DNA of 64,000 bases from Schaalia sp. ZJ405 (GCF_011038885.2 NZ_CP064952.1:1922001-1986000), one strand, 5' to 3'. Positions 43,219 to 53,270 are shown, numbered from the stretch's first letter. Notes: generated by a model from the letters alone, not told the origin. Translations and numbers: made by a program.

Positions 43219-44817
43219 TCAGAGCTTCTTGACCAGCGGGAATGTGATCGTCTCACGAATACCCTGGCCGGTCAGGGCCATGAGGAGACGGTCAAGCCCC
43301 ATTCCCATGCCGCCCGCCGGAGGCATCCCGTATTCCATCGCCATGAGGAAGTCCTCGTCAAGGATCATTGCCTCCGGATCCCCCTCAGCAGCCGCGAGCG
43401 CCTGCGCTTCGAAACGCTGCCGCTGAATGACCGGGTCAACGAGTTCGGAGTAGGCGGTTGCCAGCTCGAATCCTCGAACGTACAGGTCCCATTTCTCAAC
43501 GACACCCGGTTTTGTTCGGTGTCCGCGAGTCAGGGGCGAGGAATCTTCGGGGAAATCACGAACGAAAGTCGGTGCATCAAGGGAATCACCAACAGTTTTC
43601 TCAAAGATCACCTCAGCAACCTTGCCGGCAACATAGTGATCGGGAATTTCCTCACCCAGTTCCTGTGCGATCGCCACAAGCTCATCGCGCGGTGTCTGAG
43701 CGTCGATGTGACGTCCCAGGGCATCCGAGGTTGCGTCGTATAGGGAGATTTCTTTCCATGACCCCGACAGGTCGTAGGAGGAACCGTCGGGCAGGGTGAC
43801 GATTTCGGTTCCGAGGGCGTCGCGCGCGACCTTCTGAATGAATTCGCGGGTGCGGCGAGCCATCGTGTCGTAGGAACCGTAGGCTTCGTACGCCTCAAGC
43901 ATCGTGAATTCGGGGCTGTGGGAGGAGTCGGCCCCTTCATTACGGAAGTTCCTGTTGATCTCGAACACCTTGTCGATACCACCAACGACCGCGCGCTTGA
44001 GGAAAAGTTCAGGAGCAATGCGCAGGAACAGTTCCGTGTCGTAGGCGTTCATGTGCGTCTCGAAGGGACGCGCGGCGGCTCCGCCGTGGAGGTTCTGCAA
44101 CATCGGTGTTTCAATCTCAACGAAACCCGCATTGTCGAAGTATTCGCGCAGCGACTTGACGACTTTCGCACGAAGACGAACCATGTCACGCGCGGACGGA
44201 CGAACAATCATATCGAGGTAGCGGCGCCGAACCCGCATGTCCTCTGACAGTGACACCTCGGTGCCGTCTTCGGCGGTGTAGGTCTTGGGCAGTGGCCGCA
44301 GGGTCTTCGCGGCGATCTTCCACGCGGGGACGTCCTCGCCTTCAGCGATGCCGGGTGTGGCCAGGCCGGCGGGCGCTGTGCCGGGGCATGCGAGGATGGA
44401 GAGTTCACCGCGTTTGGAGGAAATGACTCGACCGTGAACAAAAAGATGATCGCCCAGGTCAACGTCCGCTTTGTAGTCGTTAAGTGAGTCGATGCCGACC
44501 TCGGCGGCCGACAGCATGATTTGGATACGGTTTCCGGCACCGTCCATGAGTGTGGCGAAGCAGAGTTTCCCGCCGTTGCGCTGGAGCATGACGCGGCCGG
44601 CAATTCCGACCTCGTCAGTTGTCTCCTCACCGATTTCCAGGTGCGCGTACTTTTCACGGACCTCGGGAATCGACGTGGTGATTGCCAGGACCACCGGATA
44701 CGCTTCGGCTCCCGAGTCGATGAGGCGCTGACGTTTCTGAGCGCGAATACGGATCTGCTCGGGCGCGTCGTCAGTCGTGTCGGGCGTTGTCTTCGTGTTC
44801 TGCTTCGCTTGAGTCAC
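43219..44817 (-). CDS. lysS: Lysyl-tRNA synthetase (class II)
   Basis: 532 residues from GTG 44817. N-terminal OB fold for the anticodon (about 55-165) and class II core: motif 1 in [20 protein letters not shown], motif 2 [23 protein letters not shown], and motif 3 [23 protein letters not shown]. The GTG has no ribosome site but TACGAT lies six bases upstream (44824-44829), fitting leaderless transcription. Last gene of the PH-pan-lysS run, 92 bp after panD, with a motif copy in the gap. Confidence 0.95.
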   Translation of the reverse strand: MTQAKQNTKTTPDTTDDAPEQIRIRAQKRQRLIDSGAEAYPVVLAITTSIPEVREKYAHLEIGEETTDEVGIAGRVMLQRNGGKLCFATLMDGAGNRIQIMLSAAEVGIDSLNDYKADVDLGDHLFVHGRVISSKRGELSILACPGTAPAGLATPGIAEGEDVPAWKIAAKTLRPLPKTYTAEDGTEVSLSEDMRVRRRYLDMIVRPSARDMVRLRAKVVKSLREYFDNAGFVEIETPMLQNLHGGAAARPFETHMNAYDTELFLRIAPELFLKRAVVGGIDKVFEINRNFRNEGADSSHSPEFTMLEAYEAYGSYDTMARRTREFIQKVARDALGTEIVTLPDGSSYDLSGSWKEISLYDATSDALGRHIDAQTPRDELVAIAQELGEEIPDHYVAGKVAEVIFEKTVGDSLDAPTFVRDFPEDSSPLTRGHRTKPGVVEKWDLYVRGFELATAYSELVDPVIQRQRFEAQALAAAEGDPEAMILDEDFLMAMEYGMPPAGGMGMGLDRLLMALTGQGIRETITFPLVKKL

Positions 44818-44898
44818 AGGGCCATCGTAGCGGCAAACATCGCTCGTGGAACGATCCGGAAGTGTCGGACGGGGCACGCTCACCGATGGTGACACCGG

Positions 44899-44917
44899 CC
44901 TCGTCCTCGTCAATGGG
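44899..44917 (-). repeat. Dispersed motif, ATTG-flanked class
   Basis: CCCATTGACGAGGACGAGG on the minus strand, at the panD 3' end / lysS leader; the exact 11-mer is 44901-44911. Confidence 0.8.
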
Positions 44918-45341
44918 AGGAACGGATCCCCAGGTGCTGGGCGCGTAGGCTCTCCTCGGGGACGCGACCAGCATCCCTTCCTTCCTCGACAATCCGATTG
45001 TTTTCGTCAACGAAGACCACCGAGGGACGCCACGAGGACACGAGTGACTCCGGCACGTGGGCGTACGCCATGAGGATCACGAGATCCCCGACGTCAACGA
45101 GGTGCGCCGCTGCTCCGTTGAGCTGAACCATTCCTGATCCTCGAGGTCCGGCGATGGTGTACGTCGACAGGCGGTTGCCGTTATCCACATCCGCGATATC
45201 AACTTTCTGCCCCTCGGCGATATTCGCCGCGTCGAGCAGGTCAGCGTCCACCGTCACGGATCCCACGTAGTGAAGATCCGCTCCGGTCACGGTTGCGCGG
45301 TGGATCTTTCCTTGGATCATTTCCCGCGTGACCTCGGTCAT
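44910..45341 (-). CDS. panD: Aspartate 1-decarboxylase proenzyme
   Basis: 143 residues. The self-cleavage site is YVGSVTVD (Gly27-Ser28), where the Ser becomes the pyruvoyl group; [14 protein letters not shown] precedes it and [12 protein letters not shown] follows, both conserved. Makes beta-alanine for pantothenate. It overlaps panC by ATGA. Full length. Confidence 0.96.
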   Translation of the reverse strand: MTEVTREMIQGKIHRATVTGADLHYVGSVTVDADLLDAANIAEGQKVDIADVDNGNRLSTYTIAGPRGSGMVQLNGAAAHLVDVGDLVILMAYAHVPESLVSSWRPSVVFVDENNRIVEEGRDAGRVPEESLRAQHLGIRSSH

Positions 45342-46297
45342 CGTCCGCGCTCCGCTGTGTTTTCTCCGGTGGTGAGTGTTGCTCCCATGTTGTCAATCAG
45401 TCGCGTCGTGGCGACTTTGGCGGCAACAAGAATCCGGATCGCGCGCCCGTTGTCGCTATCCGTCATCATTTCCGGGGTTTCGGGGGACGAGGACGAGGCC
45501 GCACCTTCCCCCTGAACGTCAACGCTGTCACTGCCTGCGAGAATGTCGAAGGATGCGTCGTCAACAACGGCCACGTAGTCAACGTCGATTCCTTCGGTTT
45601 CCCTGAGAACACTCAAAACATCCTTGACAATGCCCGCGGGATCGCTGCCGCTCTCAGCCGCTTCAACACCTGCCCTCAAGCTGCGGGAAAGGGCGCGGGC
45701 TCGCGCTCGTTCATTGTCAGAGAGGTACTGATTACGAGAGGACAGTGCAACTCCGTCGGCGTCGCGCACGGTCTCAACAGCTCTCACCTCAACGGGCACA
45801 TCCAACTGTCCCAGGACGGTGCGAAGCATCGCCAACTGCTGGGCGTCTTTTTGGCCGTAGAAAGCGATGTCGGGGCGAACGAGGTTGATGACCTTCGTGC
45901 ACACCAACGCCACGCCCGCGAAATGCGTTGGACGGGTCTTGCCTTCCAAAACCCGGGCAATCGGACCCGGATCAATGGACACAACGGGACGGGTTGGGTA
46001 GACATCCTCAGGTTGAGGAGCCCACACGAGATCAGCTCCCACATCGGCGAGGGCTTCGAGGTCGGCATCAAGCGTGCGCGGGTAGGCGTCGAAATCTTCC
46101 CCGGGTGCGAACTGCGTCGGGTTAACGAAGATTGTCACAACAACGTGGTCGGCGCTGCCCTTCGCTTCTTTCACCAGTTGCAGGTGTCCTGCATGGAGGG
46201 CACCCATCGTCATCACAAGGGCGCGTGAACCGGTGAGGTGTTGGAGCTTCTGGCGAAGATCTTCACGCGTGCGGACGAGTTCTGGTTGACGAGTCAT
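45338..46297 (-). CDS. panC: Pantothenate synthetase
   Basis: 319 residues from ATG 46297. The HIGH-like motif is [65 protein letters not shown] and [10 protein letters not shown] are all conserved. Condenses pantoate and beta-alanine with ATP. An alternative GTG at 46351 would overlap the DUF2520 stop by four bases, but the extra 18 residues are not conserved. Near residue 275 an extra stretch, [20 protein letters not shown], interrupts the C-terminal part and is encoded by a dispersed motif copy. Confidence 0.95.
   Translation of the reverse strand: MTRQPELVRTREDLRQKLQHLTGSRALVMTMGALHAGHLQLVKEAKGSADHVVVTIFVNPTQFAPGEDFDAYPRTLDADLEALADVGADLVWAPQPEDVYPTRPVVSIDPGPIARVLEGKTRPTHFAGVALVCTKVINLVRPDIAFYGQKDAQQLAMLRTVLGQLDVPVEVRAVETVRDADGVALSSRNQYLSDNERARARALSRSLRAGVEAAESGSDPAGIVKDVLSVLRETEGIDVDYVAVVDDASFDILAGSDSVDVQGEGAASSSSPETPEMMTDSDNGRAIRILVAAKVATTRLIDNMGATLTTGENTAERGR
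45482..45500 (+). repeat. Dispersed GACGAGGACGA motif
   Basis: GGGGGACGAGGACGAGGCC, antisense within panC; the same DNA reads SSSSPE in the protein. Confidence 0.82.
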
Positions 46298-46347
46298 GTC
46301 TCCATTGTGGTCCTCGACGTCACAGGACGCACATAGAGTCGCAGGGA

Positions 46348-47259
46348 TCACGATTGACTCTTGTCATCGGAGGTGTCGTCGAGAAGGGCCGCACGAATTG
46401 TTGTCGCTTCATCGGGTGAGAGTCGGCGCACGTCCCCGAGCATGTGCGTGAGGGTTCGCGTCATATAGTCGTAAGTGTCGTGTTCCCTGGTCAACGCCGG
46501 GTCGGCGGCGAGGGCGCGCATATGACGTGCAATAGTTCCCGCGTCTGCGCGGACAACGGGACCTGAGACTCCACTGAGCCCCTCCGTCAGGGCACGGTCA
46601 AGGGCGGCGGTGAGCAGTGGTCGAACATATTGACGGGGGTCATCGATCCCCGCTTGCTCAAGGATTCTCAGGGTCTGAACAACAAGGGTTCCGAGGAAGT
46701 TTGCGCCGAAGGCAAGGCCAGCGTGGTACAGGGTGCGTTGGGACTCGGGAACGACGACCGGTTCCCCTCCCATTTCAACAACAAGGGCTTGAGCGATCGG
46801 AAGGAACGGAGCGGCAGCGGTCACCGCGAAAGGGGTTCCAACAAGGCGCTGGACATCCGCTGACCACCCGGAGAAGGTCATCGCCGGATGGATCGCCAGG
46901 GGGATCGCTCCCCTATCTGCCGCCGGTTGTAGGATCGACACGCCGTGGGCACCCGAAAGGTGAATGACGATGTGCCCGGTACGCCATGCCCCCATCTCAG
47001 CGAGGCCGGAGACGAGCGGGGCAATCTGGTCATCGGGAACCGCAAGAATGACCACTTCGGAGTGTTCAATAACCGAGGGGACCTCTTCGATTGGCACTCC
47101 TGGGAGGATGGCGTCCGCGCGTTCACGGGAGCGTTCCGACGAGGCTGAGACCGCGACGATCGTGTGTCCGGCTGCGCGCAGAGCTGACCCAATGATCGGC
47201 CCCACGTGCCCCATGCCGATGATGCCGATCCCGAGTCGGCCTGCCGGTGACGCCACCAT
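46348..47259 (-). CDS. DUF2520 / Rossmann-like domain protein
   Basis: 303 residues. The N-terminal Rossmann domain has the dinucleotide loop GIGIIGMGHVGPIIGSALRAAGH (about 10-32); the C-terminal helical domain (DUF2520) has AIHPAMTFSG and LYHAGLAFGANFLGTLV. Related to ketopantoate reductase and often placed just before panC, as here; it may act in pantothenate synthesis, but its activity is not established. Three bases separate it from the PH-domain gene. Confidence 0.88.
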   Translation of the reverse strand: MVASPAGRLGIGIIGMGHVGPIIGSALRAAGHTIVAVSASSERSRERADAILPGVPIEEVPSVIEHSEVVILAVPDDQIAPLVSGLAEMGAWRTGHIVIHLSGAHGVSILQPAADRGAIPLAIHPAMTFSGWSADVQRLVGTPFAVTAAAPFLPIAQALVVEMGGEPVVVPESQRTLYHAGLAFGANFLGTLVVQTLRILEQAGIDDPRQYVRPLLTAALDRALTEGLSGVSGPVVRADAGTIARHMRALAADPALTREHDTYDYMTRTLTHMLGDVRRLSPDEATTIRAALLDDTSDDKSQS

Positions 47260-47262
47260 GAT

Positions 47263-49068
47263 CTACTCCTGGGTGATGACCGCCGCGGCAGATGCCGCGT
47301 CGGCTTCTAAAGACGGGTGCTGCGCGGCGGAAGTGGGGGCAGCTTCCTGAGGGGCTGTTGCGTTGAGGTGAGCATCAATGCGACGCATCCATTTTTCCGG
47401 TGGCTCAGCGCTGCGTCGTTGACGCGAGAGCTCGCTGAGGGATTGGAGAAGCTCACGTCCCTGCGAGACGTCAACGTGAGTACACGTTGTGGCCAGCGTT
47501 CCCGGTACCAGCTGAATTTGCACGTTCATCAGACCGCGTCTGCGATCCCACGGGCCCTGGATTGTTCCGAGGCTCTGGGCTCTTTCAGCGGGAATGACCG
47601 TGGCACGTCGCGTGAGCCAGCCATCCCTGATGATCACGCTGGTTCGAGTCAGGAGGAACCCTCGACGCTTGAAGACGAGGGGATCGAAGATTTTCGCCGA
47701 CGCGGGAACCGATGTGAACACTCCCGATTCGCGATTTCCGTCGATCATCTCGGTGATGACCTCGTAGGGATTGTCCACACCGAGGTCCCGGATCACCATC
47801 CACAGGGCATTCGCCATGTCCTCACGGCTACCAACCGGAAGCAGAACCGAGGATGCTCGCTGATCCATCGTCCCGCTTCCCTCACCTCCCACTCCATAAC
47901 CGGCCTGGGTAATGACCACGCGATACCAGTCTCGCGAACGCCAGAGGAAGGGTTGGACAACTTGGACAGCGTGGATGCGGCGAGGAGGAATCGTCTGCGA
48001 GCGGGTGTCAAGCAGTCCGCGGCGAATGCGGATTCCGTCTGCGGAGATCGCAGCGGTGAAGTTGAACTCCGTGCTGAACCGGTTCCATATGAAGGTCACG
48101 ACACTGGCGGCGCCGATGGCCACAGGAACGAGTGCGCCGAGGCTCTCAGGTCCAATCTTGATGAAGAACACGATCGCCCCAATGAGCACAGCGAGAGCTC
48201 CAATGATGCCGAGAACGATACTGAGAGAGCGGAGCGTGGACTCAATGAGCATGCCTGATTGAACCGAGTAGACGACACGCTCGGGTGCGACGGGAGCCGC
48301 AGACCCCACTCCAGGAGTACCGGCACTTCCAGCAGGCATGGAACTTCCTGCGTGCGGATTCACCTGTTGGTCCTCATGAGGAGCCCCAATTGAGCCGTGA
48401 TTCGACGAAGTTGCCGGTGTTGCTTGAGAGTGAATCCCCGCGGCAAGGGCGAGGATTTCTGCCCGCAGAGCATCAATCTCATCGGATTTGAGGAACCCGA
48501 ACTTGAGATTTGAGTCAGCGCCTCCCGCGACCTCGATGTTCAGTTCACCCAGACCGAAGATCCGTCCCAGCAGCGGGTAGTGAATGTCAACGGCCTGGAT
48601 GCGATCAAGCCTGGCATGGCGTTGGGAACGCATGAGAATTCCCGTGCGATACCACACTGCCTCCGGCGTCACGGCGAAAGACGTCACTCGCCACGCGAGC
48701 CACGAGTAGACAGCGGCGATGAGGAGGAAACCACCGAGCGCCCCGACAACCAGAAGAACGAGGAAAAGAGCTCCGAGGCTCTTCGCAAAGTCCGAATTGA
48801 GAACCTCGATGACTTGGTCAATGTTTTGGTATGCGATGAAGGCCAGGAGAACCATCAGGGCCTTCCAGGCTTTGATTGCGGGAGAAATCGGGTGGAGCTT
48901 ACGCCATTGATCGGCGGGAACTCCCTGGTCAACGGCGCGCTGCTTCTCACGCGTGCGCCTGCCGCGCCCGTTCTCCTCAGCCGCTACCGGGACGCCGGTG
49001 TCCTGATAGTCGCGTGGTGACTCATCCCCAGGGTTCGTGCCCACTGATTCGTGTCGATCCGTGCTCAT
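47263..49068 (-). CDS. Large bacterial PH-domain (DUF304/YdbT-like) membrane protein
   Basis: 601 residues. Two pairs of membrane helices (about 68-90 and 92-112; about 275-325) are followed by repeated bPH2 modules; the module signatures are TPEAVWYRTGILMRSQRHARLDRIQAVDIHYPLLGRIFGL, IRRGLLDTRSQTIPPRRIHAVQVVQPFLWR and IRDGWLTRRATVIPAERAQSLGTIQGP. YdbS/YdbT pairs of Bacillus have this form and protect against certain bacteriocins. Overlaps the smaller PH gene by ATGA. Confidence 0.88.
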   Translation of the reverse strand: MSTDRHESVGTNPGDESPRDYQDTGVPVAAEENGRGRRTREKQRAVDQGVPADQWRKLHPISPAIKAWKALMVLLAFIAYQNIDQVIEVLNSDFAKSLGALFLVLLVVGALGGFLLIAAVYSWLAWRVTSFAVTPEAVWYRTGILMRSQRHARLDRIQAVDIHYPLLGRIFGLGELNIEVAGGADSNLKFGFLKSDEIDALRAEILALAAGIHSQATPATSSNHGSIGAPHEDQQVNPHAGSSMPAGSAGTPGVGSAAPVAPERVVYSVQSGMLIESTLRSLSIVLGIIGALAVLIGAIVFFIKIGPESLGALVPVAIGAASVVTFIWNRFSTEFNFTAAISADGIRIRRGLLDTRSQTIPPRRIHAVQVVQPFLWRSRDWYRVVITQAGYGVGGEGSGTMDQRASSVLLPVGSREDMANALWMVIRDLGVDNPYEVITEMIDGNRESGVFTSVPASAKIFDPLVFKRRGFLLTRTSVIIRDGWLTRRATVIPAERAQSLGTIQGPWDRRRGLMNVQIQLVPGTLATTCTHVDVSQGRELLQSLSELSRQRRSAEPPEKWMRRIDAHLNATAPQEAAPTSAAQHPSLEADAASAAAVITQE

Positions 49069-49547
49069 AGTCCCGCCAGTTCCGCCGAGCCACGCTGGGC
49101 GAGCATATCGCGCAGGCGGATCGCCTCCTCGACAGGGACACCGTCGAGCGTTGCATCGGTCTGGGCCGAGGCCGTGTTCAGTTTGATCTGTGCAATTCTA
49201 AACTTCCGTGCAATCGGCCCTTCCTGCACGTCTACATACTGGATTCGACCGTAGGGAATGAGTGTGAGCTGACGAAACATCACGCCTCGTCGGATCATGA
49301 ACTCATCGTCTCCCTCAGCAAAACCCATCGCACGTACCTGGCGCGGGATCAGCCAAGAAATCCACACGAAAATGACAGTTGAGACGGCACACCCCACCCA
49401 GAACCACGGGGAGAACATGAAACCGAGGACGCCGAAGACGATCGCCGCAGGAACTAGGAAAAGAGCCTCCGCAATGATCCGTACTTTTGCCAGGACGGGG
49501 TCTACCGGGGTGAACTGAACTCCCGAGGGAGCCATGATGTCGTTCAT
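49065..49547 (-). CDS. Small bacterial PH-domain (YdbS-like) membrane protein
   Basis: 160 residues from ATG 49547, with TAGGAC upstream; the frame reaches back through the poly-C region but that part is not coding. Two transmembrane helices (about 25-48 and 50-68) and one bPH2 module, MIRRGVMFRQLTLIPYGRIQYVDVQEGPIARKFRIAQIKL. Partner of the next gene, which it overlaps by four bases. Confidence 0.88.
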   Translation of the reverse strand: MNDIMAPSGVQFTPVDPVLAKVRIIAEALFLVPAAIVFGVLGFMFSPWFWVGCAVSTVIFVWISWLIPRQVRAMGFAEGDDEFMIRRGVMFRQLTLIPYGRIQYVDVQEGPIARKFRIAQIKLNTASAQTDATLDGVPVEEAIRLRDMLAQRGSAELAGL

Positions 49548-49615
49548 GTCGTGTCCTATCCGTAGAGAAACGCTGCGACCATTGTCCCATACGCCATCGA
49601 CATCTCCGGTAACCT

Positions 49616-49628
49616 CCCCCCCCCCCCC
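49616..49628. repeat. Homopolymeric C13 tract in a divergent promoter region
   Basis: Thirteen C in a row lie between the PH-domain gene (start 49547) and the response regulator (start 49708), about 80 bp before the latter. Such tracts change length by slipped replication. Confidence 0.9.
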
Positions 49629-49707
49629 GCACCGCACACCGTGCACCGCCCCGGATTTCCCACTCAACGTCCAGACAACTCCCAGATATCTAAGGGACAA
49701 TGACTCC

Positions 49708-50418
49708 ATGACGAACGGTGACACTCACGGCGAAGCCAAGCTCCTCGTAGTTGACGACGAGCCAAATATCCGAGACCTTCTGGCATCATCCCTACGTTTT
49801 GCCGGATTTGACGTGGTCGCAGCCGAGGACGGGCACACCGCCTACCGCCTCGCTGTCGACGAAAAACCCGACCTCATCGTCCTCGATGTGATGCTTCCCG
49901 ACATTGACGGATTCACCGTTACCCGTCGACTGCGTGAAACCGGTGTTGATGTCCCCGTCCTCTTCCTCACGGCGCGTGACGACATGCGCGACAAGATCCA
50001 GGGCCTCACCGTTGGCGGTGACGACTACGTGACAAAGCCCTTCGGCCTCGAAGAGGTCGTCGCTCGGATTCGTGCGATTCTTCGGCGGACGATGGGTTCC
50101 GAAGAAGACGACGGTCGCCTCCGCGTCGCCGACCTCGTCATTGACGAGGACGCCCACGAGGTCACACGCGCAGGCGTCGACATTGATTTATCTCCCACAG
50201 AATTTAAGCTTCTGCGCTACCTCGTGATCAACGAGGGCAGAGTCGTCTCCAAGATGCAGATCCTCGACCACGTATGGGAATACGACTGGGACGGCGAGGT
50301 TGCGATCGTTGAATCCTATATCTCCTACCTACGTCGCAAACTTGCCGTCGACGGAGCGAGCGGCGAACTGATCCATACGAAACGGGGTGTCGGCTACATC
50401 CTGCGAGCGGAAGACTGA
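49708..50418 (+). CDS. OmpR-family response regulator
   Basis: 236 residues from ATG 49708. Receiver domain about 12-125: acidic pair VVDDEPN, phosphorylated Asp in LIVLDVMLPDIDG, Thr in FLTARDD and Lys in VTKPFGLEE. The DNA-binding winged helix (about 140-232) has LSPTEFKLLRYLVINEGRVVSK and the final RGVGYILR. AAGGGA precedes the start. The kinase follows eight bases later. A near motif copy encodes LVIDEDAHEV. Confidence 0.94.
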   Translation: MTNGDTHGEAKLLVVDDEPNIRDLLASSLRFAGFDVVAAEDGHTAYRLAVDEKPDLIVLDVMLPDIDGFTVTRRLRETGVDVPVLFLTARDDMRDKIQGLTVGGDDYVTKPFGLEEVVARIRAILRRTMGSEEDDGRLRVADLVIDEDAHEVTRAGVDIDLSPTEFKLLRYLVINEGRVVSKMQILDHVWEYDWDGEVAIVESYISYLRRKLAVDGASGELIHTKRGVGYILRAED

Positions 50419-50425
50419 CGCAATC

Positions 50426-51940
50426 ATGGGACCGGGACCCATCGGACACGTCGCGCGCGCATGGGAGCGCCGACCACTCTCCAGCCAACTCGTCACCCTC
50501 ATCACCTCACTGCTTGCCCTGGGCCTCGTCATGTCCGGAACAGTGATGATCGGCCTACTTCAGAGGCACCTGCTCTCGCAGATCGACGAACAGCTCCTCA
50601 ATACCGCCTCGCAACTGACTTCTCAGGGCCCAGTGCGCCTTGACAACGGCGAAACCGCCATTCCTTCCCAGTTCTATCTCCGTCTTGAAATGAACGGAGA
50701 AAAACCCATCGCCAGCTACTATCCCGAGACAATCGAAGCATCGGGAACACCGATCATTCCTCACCTCCTTCAGATGGGGCAACGCTCCGATATGGTTGCC
50801 GGTGCAACCACCCCGATCACTGTCCAATCAACGATCGCGGGGAATAACTGGCGAACAATTGCCGTTCCCGTCTACTCATCGGTAACTGGGACATCCGTCG
50901 GAGTTCTCACGATTGCTCTGCCGCTGACTGATCTCCAACGCACACTGCGCGCAACCGCGCTCTATGTGTCAGTTGCAGCCCTGGTCATCGTTGTTCTTGG
51001 CGCATCAATGGGACATTGGCTGGTGCGTCGCTCTCTGTTACCTCTGCGCGAAATCGAGTCAACCGCCGGAAAAATCGCTGCGGGTGACCTGACGCAGCGA
51101 ATCCCTCAGACTCCGGTGACAACCGAGGTCGGGTCACTTTCCCTCTCGCTGAATACGATGCTCTCGCAGGTTGAGCAGTCCTTCGAGGCGCGTCAAGACT
51201 CCGAACGAAAGATCCACCGCTTCGTCTCCGATGCCTCACATGAACTGCGCACCCCGCTAGCAGCCATCTCGGGATACTGTGAGCTGTACGCAATGGGCGG
51301 TATTCCCAAGGATCGTGTCGATGAAGTCATGGGACGCATCGAATCGGAATCATCGCGCATGGCAACTCTTGTCGAAGATCTTCTCACCCTCGCCCGCCTC
51401 GATGAGGGGCGTCCCCTGGAGATCGCGGACATCGACCTCGTCAAACTTGCCGACAATGCGGCCTTCGACATTCAGGCCCTCGATTCCTCACGAACCGTCG
51501 CCATCGAGTCACTCTCTGGACGCAAACCCCTGATGACTCTCATTGTTCCCGCAGACCGGGACCGTATTCAGCAGGTCTTCACCAACATCATTGGCAATAT
51601 CATTCGGTACACGCCCAAGGACACTCCCGTGGAAATTGCCCTGGGGACATTCAAGGGCAACGCCGTCGTTGAGTTCCGCGATCACGGCCCCGGAATTAAG
51701 GACGCGGACCGAACTCGGGTGTTCGAGCGTTTCTATCGCGCCGACACGTCCCGGGCCCGTATCAGCGGTGGTTCCGGTCTTGGGCTGGCCATTGTCTCAG
51801 GGATCCTCGCTGCACATCACGGAAGCGCAGACCTGCGTAAGACGAAGGGAGGCGGCCTGACTGTGCACATCGAACTTCCGCTGACCTCACCTGACGGGCC
51901 AGCCGCAGCCTCGTCCTCGTCCCCTCATATCACTCAATGA
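50426..51940 (+). CDS. Membrane sensor histidine kinase
   Basis: 504 residues. Two transmembrane helices (about 20-43 and 178-200) bracket a 130-residue sensor domain outside the cell; HAMP about 200-255; H-box FVSDASHELRTPLAAISGY with the phosphorylated His; ATPase N, G1 and G2 boxes (FTNIIGNIIRYTP, DHGPGIKDADRTRVFERFYR, GGSGLGLAIV). Organisation resembles TcrY/PrrB kinases of actinobacteria. The C-terminal SSSSPHITQ comes from a motif copy at the end of the gene. The signal is unknown. Confidence 0.94.
   Translation: MGPGPIGHVARAWERRPLSSQLVTLITSLLALGLVMSGTVMIGLLQRHLLSQIDEQLLNTASQLTSQGPVRLDNGETAIPSQFYLRLEMNGEKPIASYYPETIEASGTPIIPHLLQMGQRSDMVAGATTPITVQSTIAGNNWRTIAVPVYSSVTGTSVGVLTIALPLTDLQRTLRATALYVSVAALVIVVLGASMGHWLVRRSLLPLREIESTAGKIAAGDLTQRIPQTPVTTEVGSLSLSLNTMLSQVEQSFEARQDSERKIHRFVSDASHELRTPLAAISGYCELYAMGGIPKDRVDEVMGRIESESSRMATLVEDLLTLARLDEGRPLEIADIDLVKLADNAAFDIQALDSSRTVAIESLSGRKPLMTLIVPADRDRIQQVFTNIIGNIIRYTPKDTPVEIALGTFKGNAVVEFRDHGPGIKDADRTRVFERFYRADTSRARISGGSGLGLAIVSGILAAHHGSADLRKTKGGGLTVHIELPLTSPDGPAAASSSSPHITQ
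51909..51924 (-). repeat. Dispersed GACGAGGACGA motif
   Basis: CCTCGTCCTCGTCCCC at the 3' end of the kinase gene, encoding SSSSP. Confidence 0.8.
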
Positions 51941-52070
51941 GCCCGCCCCACAGCACGGGCGAGTACGATGGACAACCTACTGACCAACGTGATTCCAACC
52001 ACCGAAACTAACTGATTTCTTAGAAGTTCACTACCATTGCGTCGTATTCCCCTCTGACAGGAGCGAGCCA

Positions 52071-53036
52071 ATGGGTGCACAGGCACCTCAGTGGCTGCTG
52101 GATTCGTTCGTCGAGTCCTTGCAGCAAATCGGCGCCACCGCGCCGACAGTTGAGCTACATCAGGAAGCCCGCGATCTTGCGGATCACTGGTGCACGCCTG
52201 ACCGTCATCTGCACACGATCCGTCACCTGATCGACATGCTGACCCGCATCGATGAGATCGCCGACACCGCGCATGACCCCGATATTCTTCGCATTTCCGC
52301 GTGGTACCACGGGGCTTTCCTCAACAAGTCGCTTGAGGTGAAGTTCAAGAATCCCTCGAATTGGCAGTCAACGCGCTGCATTGATCATGCGCATAATCGC
52401 CTGACGACGCTCGGAGTGGATTCAGATATCGTTGCTCGTATTGACGAACTCATCGCGTTTCTTACCCGGCACCGCGCCCCGCGCTCTGATTCTGACGCGC
52501 AGGTTGTTGTTGATGCTGACCTTGCGGTTCTGGCGTCCTCGCCGCAGGATTACAAGAAGTTCCGCGAAAAGCTCCGGCTTGAGTTGGATGATCTCGACGA
52601 ACTCACCTACCTCACGGGTCGTCGCGCCCTGGTCAAGACTCTCCTGAGTTACGACCCTCTCTATCAGTCCCCGCTCGGTGACACCTGGGAAGCCCCGGCC
52701 CGAGCGAATCTCGAAGTTGAGCTGACGAAGATTGACGAAAAGCTCTGCGACCTCGACCCCGCTTGCCTCGCTACCGACGAGGGTGACGGCGTCAACGAGG
52801 CTGACACGAGCGCTGAATCCGGTGACGAGATGACGACAACCGGGACGCTCATTATCAAGAAGCGTTCACTCAAGAAGGCGTCGTCTGCTCCCGTTGACGA
52901 TGCACCGGTGACCTGTTCCATTCCGGTTCTTCAGCCCGTTGAGGATCAGAATTCGGGGGACGAGGACGAGGCGGAAAACACGTCATCACTGGAAAGTGCG
53001 ATCGAGTCGATCGATTTGCCGTCGACACGCGAATAG
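52071..53036 (+). CDS. HD-superfamily phosphohydrolase-like protein with changed HD motif
   Basis: 321 residues. Residues 1-215 follow the COG4339 'metal-dependent HD phosphohydrolase' family: RHLHTIRHLIDMLTRIDEI, ISAWYHGAFLN, ELIAFLTRHRAP, VVVDADLAVLASSPQDYKKFREKLRLE. The family His-Asp pair (WFHDAIYD) reads WYHGAFLN, so the metal-binding Asp is Gly, and other ligands are changed. Residues about 235-321 are an acidic low-complexity tail including a motif copy (SGDEDEAE). Preceded by GACAGGAGCGAGCC, a good ribosome site. Follows the kinase by 130 bp. Confidence 0.8.
   Translation: MGAQAPQWLLDSFVESLQQIGATAPTVELHQEARDLADHWCTPDRHLHTIRHLIDMLTRIDEIADTAHDPDILRISAWYHGAFLNKSLEVKFKNPSNWQSTRCIDHAHNRLTTLGVDSDIVARIDELIAFLTRHRAPRSDSDAQVVVDADLAVLASSPQDYKKFREKLRLELDDLDELTYLTGRRALVKTLLSYDPLYQSPLGDTWEAPARANLEVELTKIDEKLCDLDPACLATDEGDGVNEADTSAESGDEMTTTGTLIIKKRSLKKASSAPVDDAPVTCSIPVLQPVEDQNSGDEDEAENTSSLESAIESIDLPSTRE
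52954..52972 (+). repeat. Dispersed GACGAGGACGA motif
   Basis: CGGGGGACGAGGACGAGGC in the acidic tail of the HD-like gene. Confidence 0.82.
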
Positions 53037-53270
53037 GGCGTTCTGGCTCGCGTGGGGCCTGAAGGGCGCTGAGACCACCGATCCGCGTTTTTGATCCCAC
53101 GCGGGTTGAGTCTCACACGTTATCCACACGTTGTGGTCAACGTCGTGTCCCGTTGACAGATTCTCCGCAAGGCCAGATTTATCCACAGGCTGACGGTCCC
53201 TTTGTGCGCTAGGCACTGTGTGCGTTCTACCGTGATTCCACGTTTCTCAATCACATGGAAGGACACTCTG

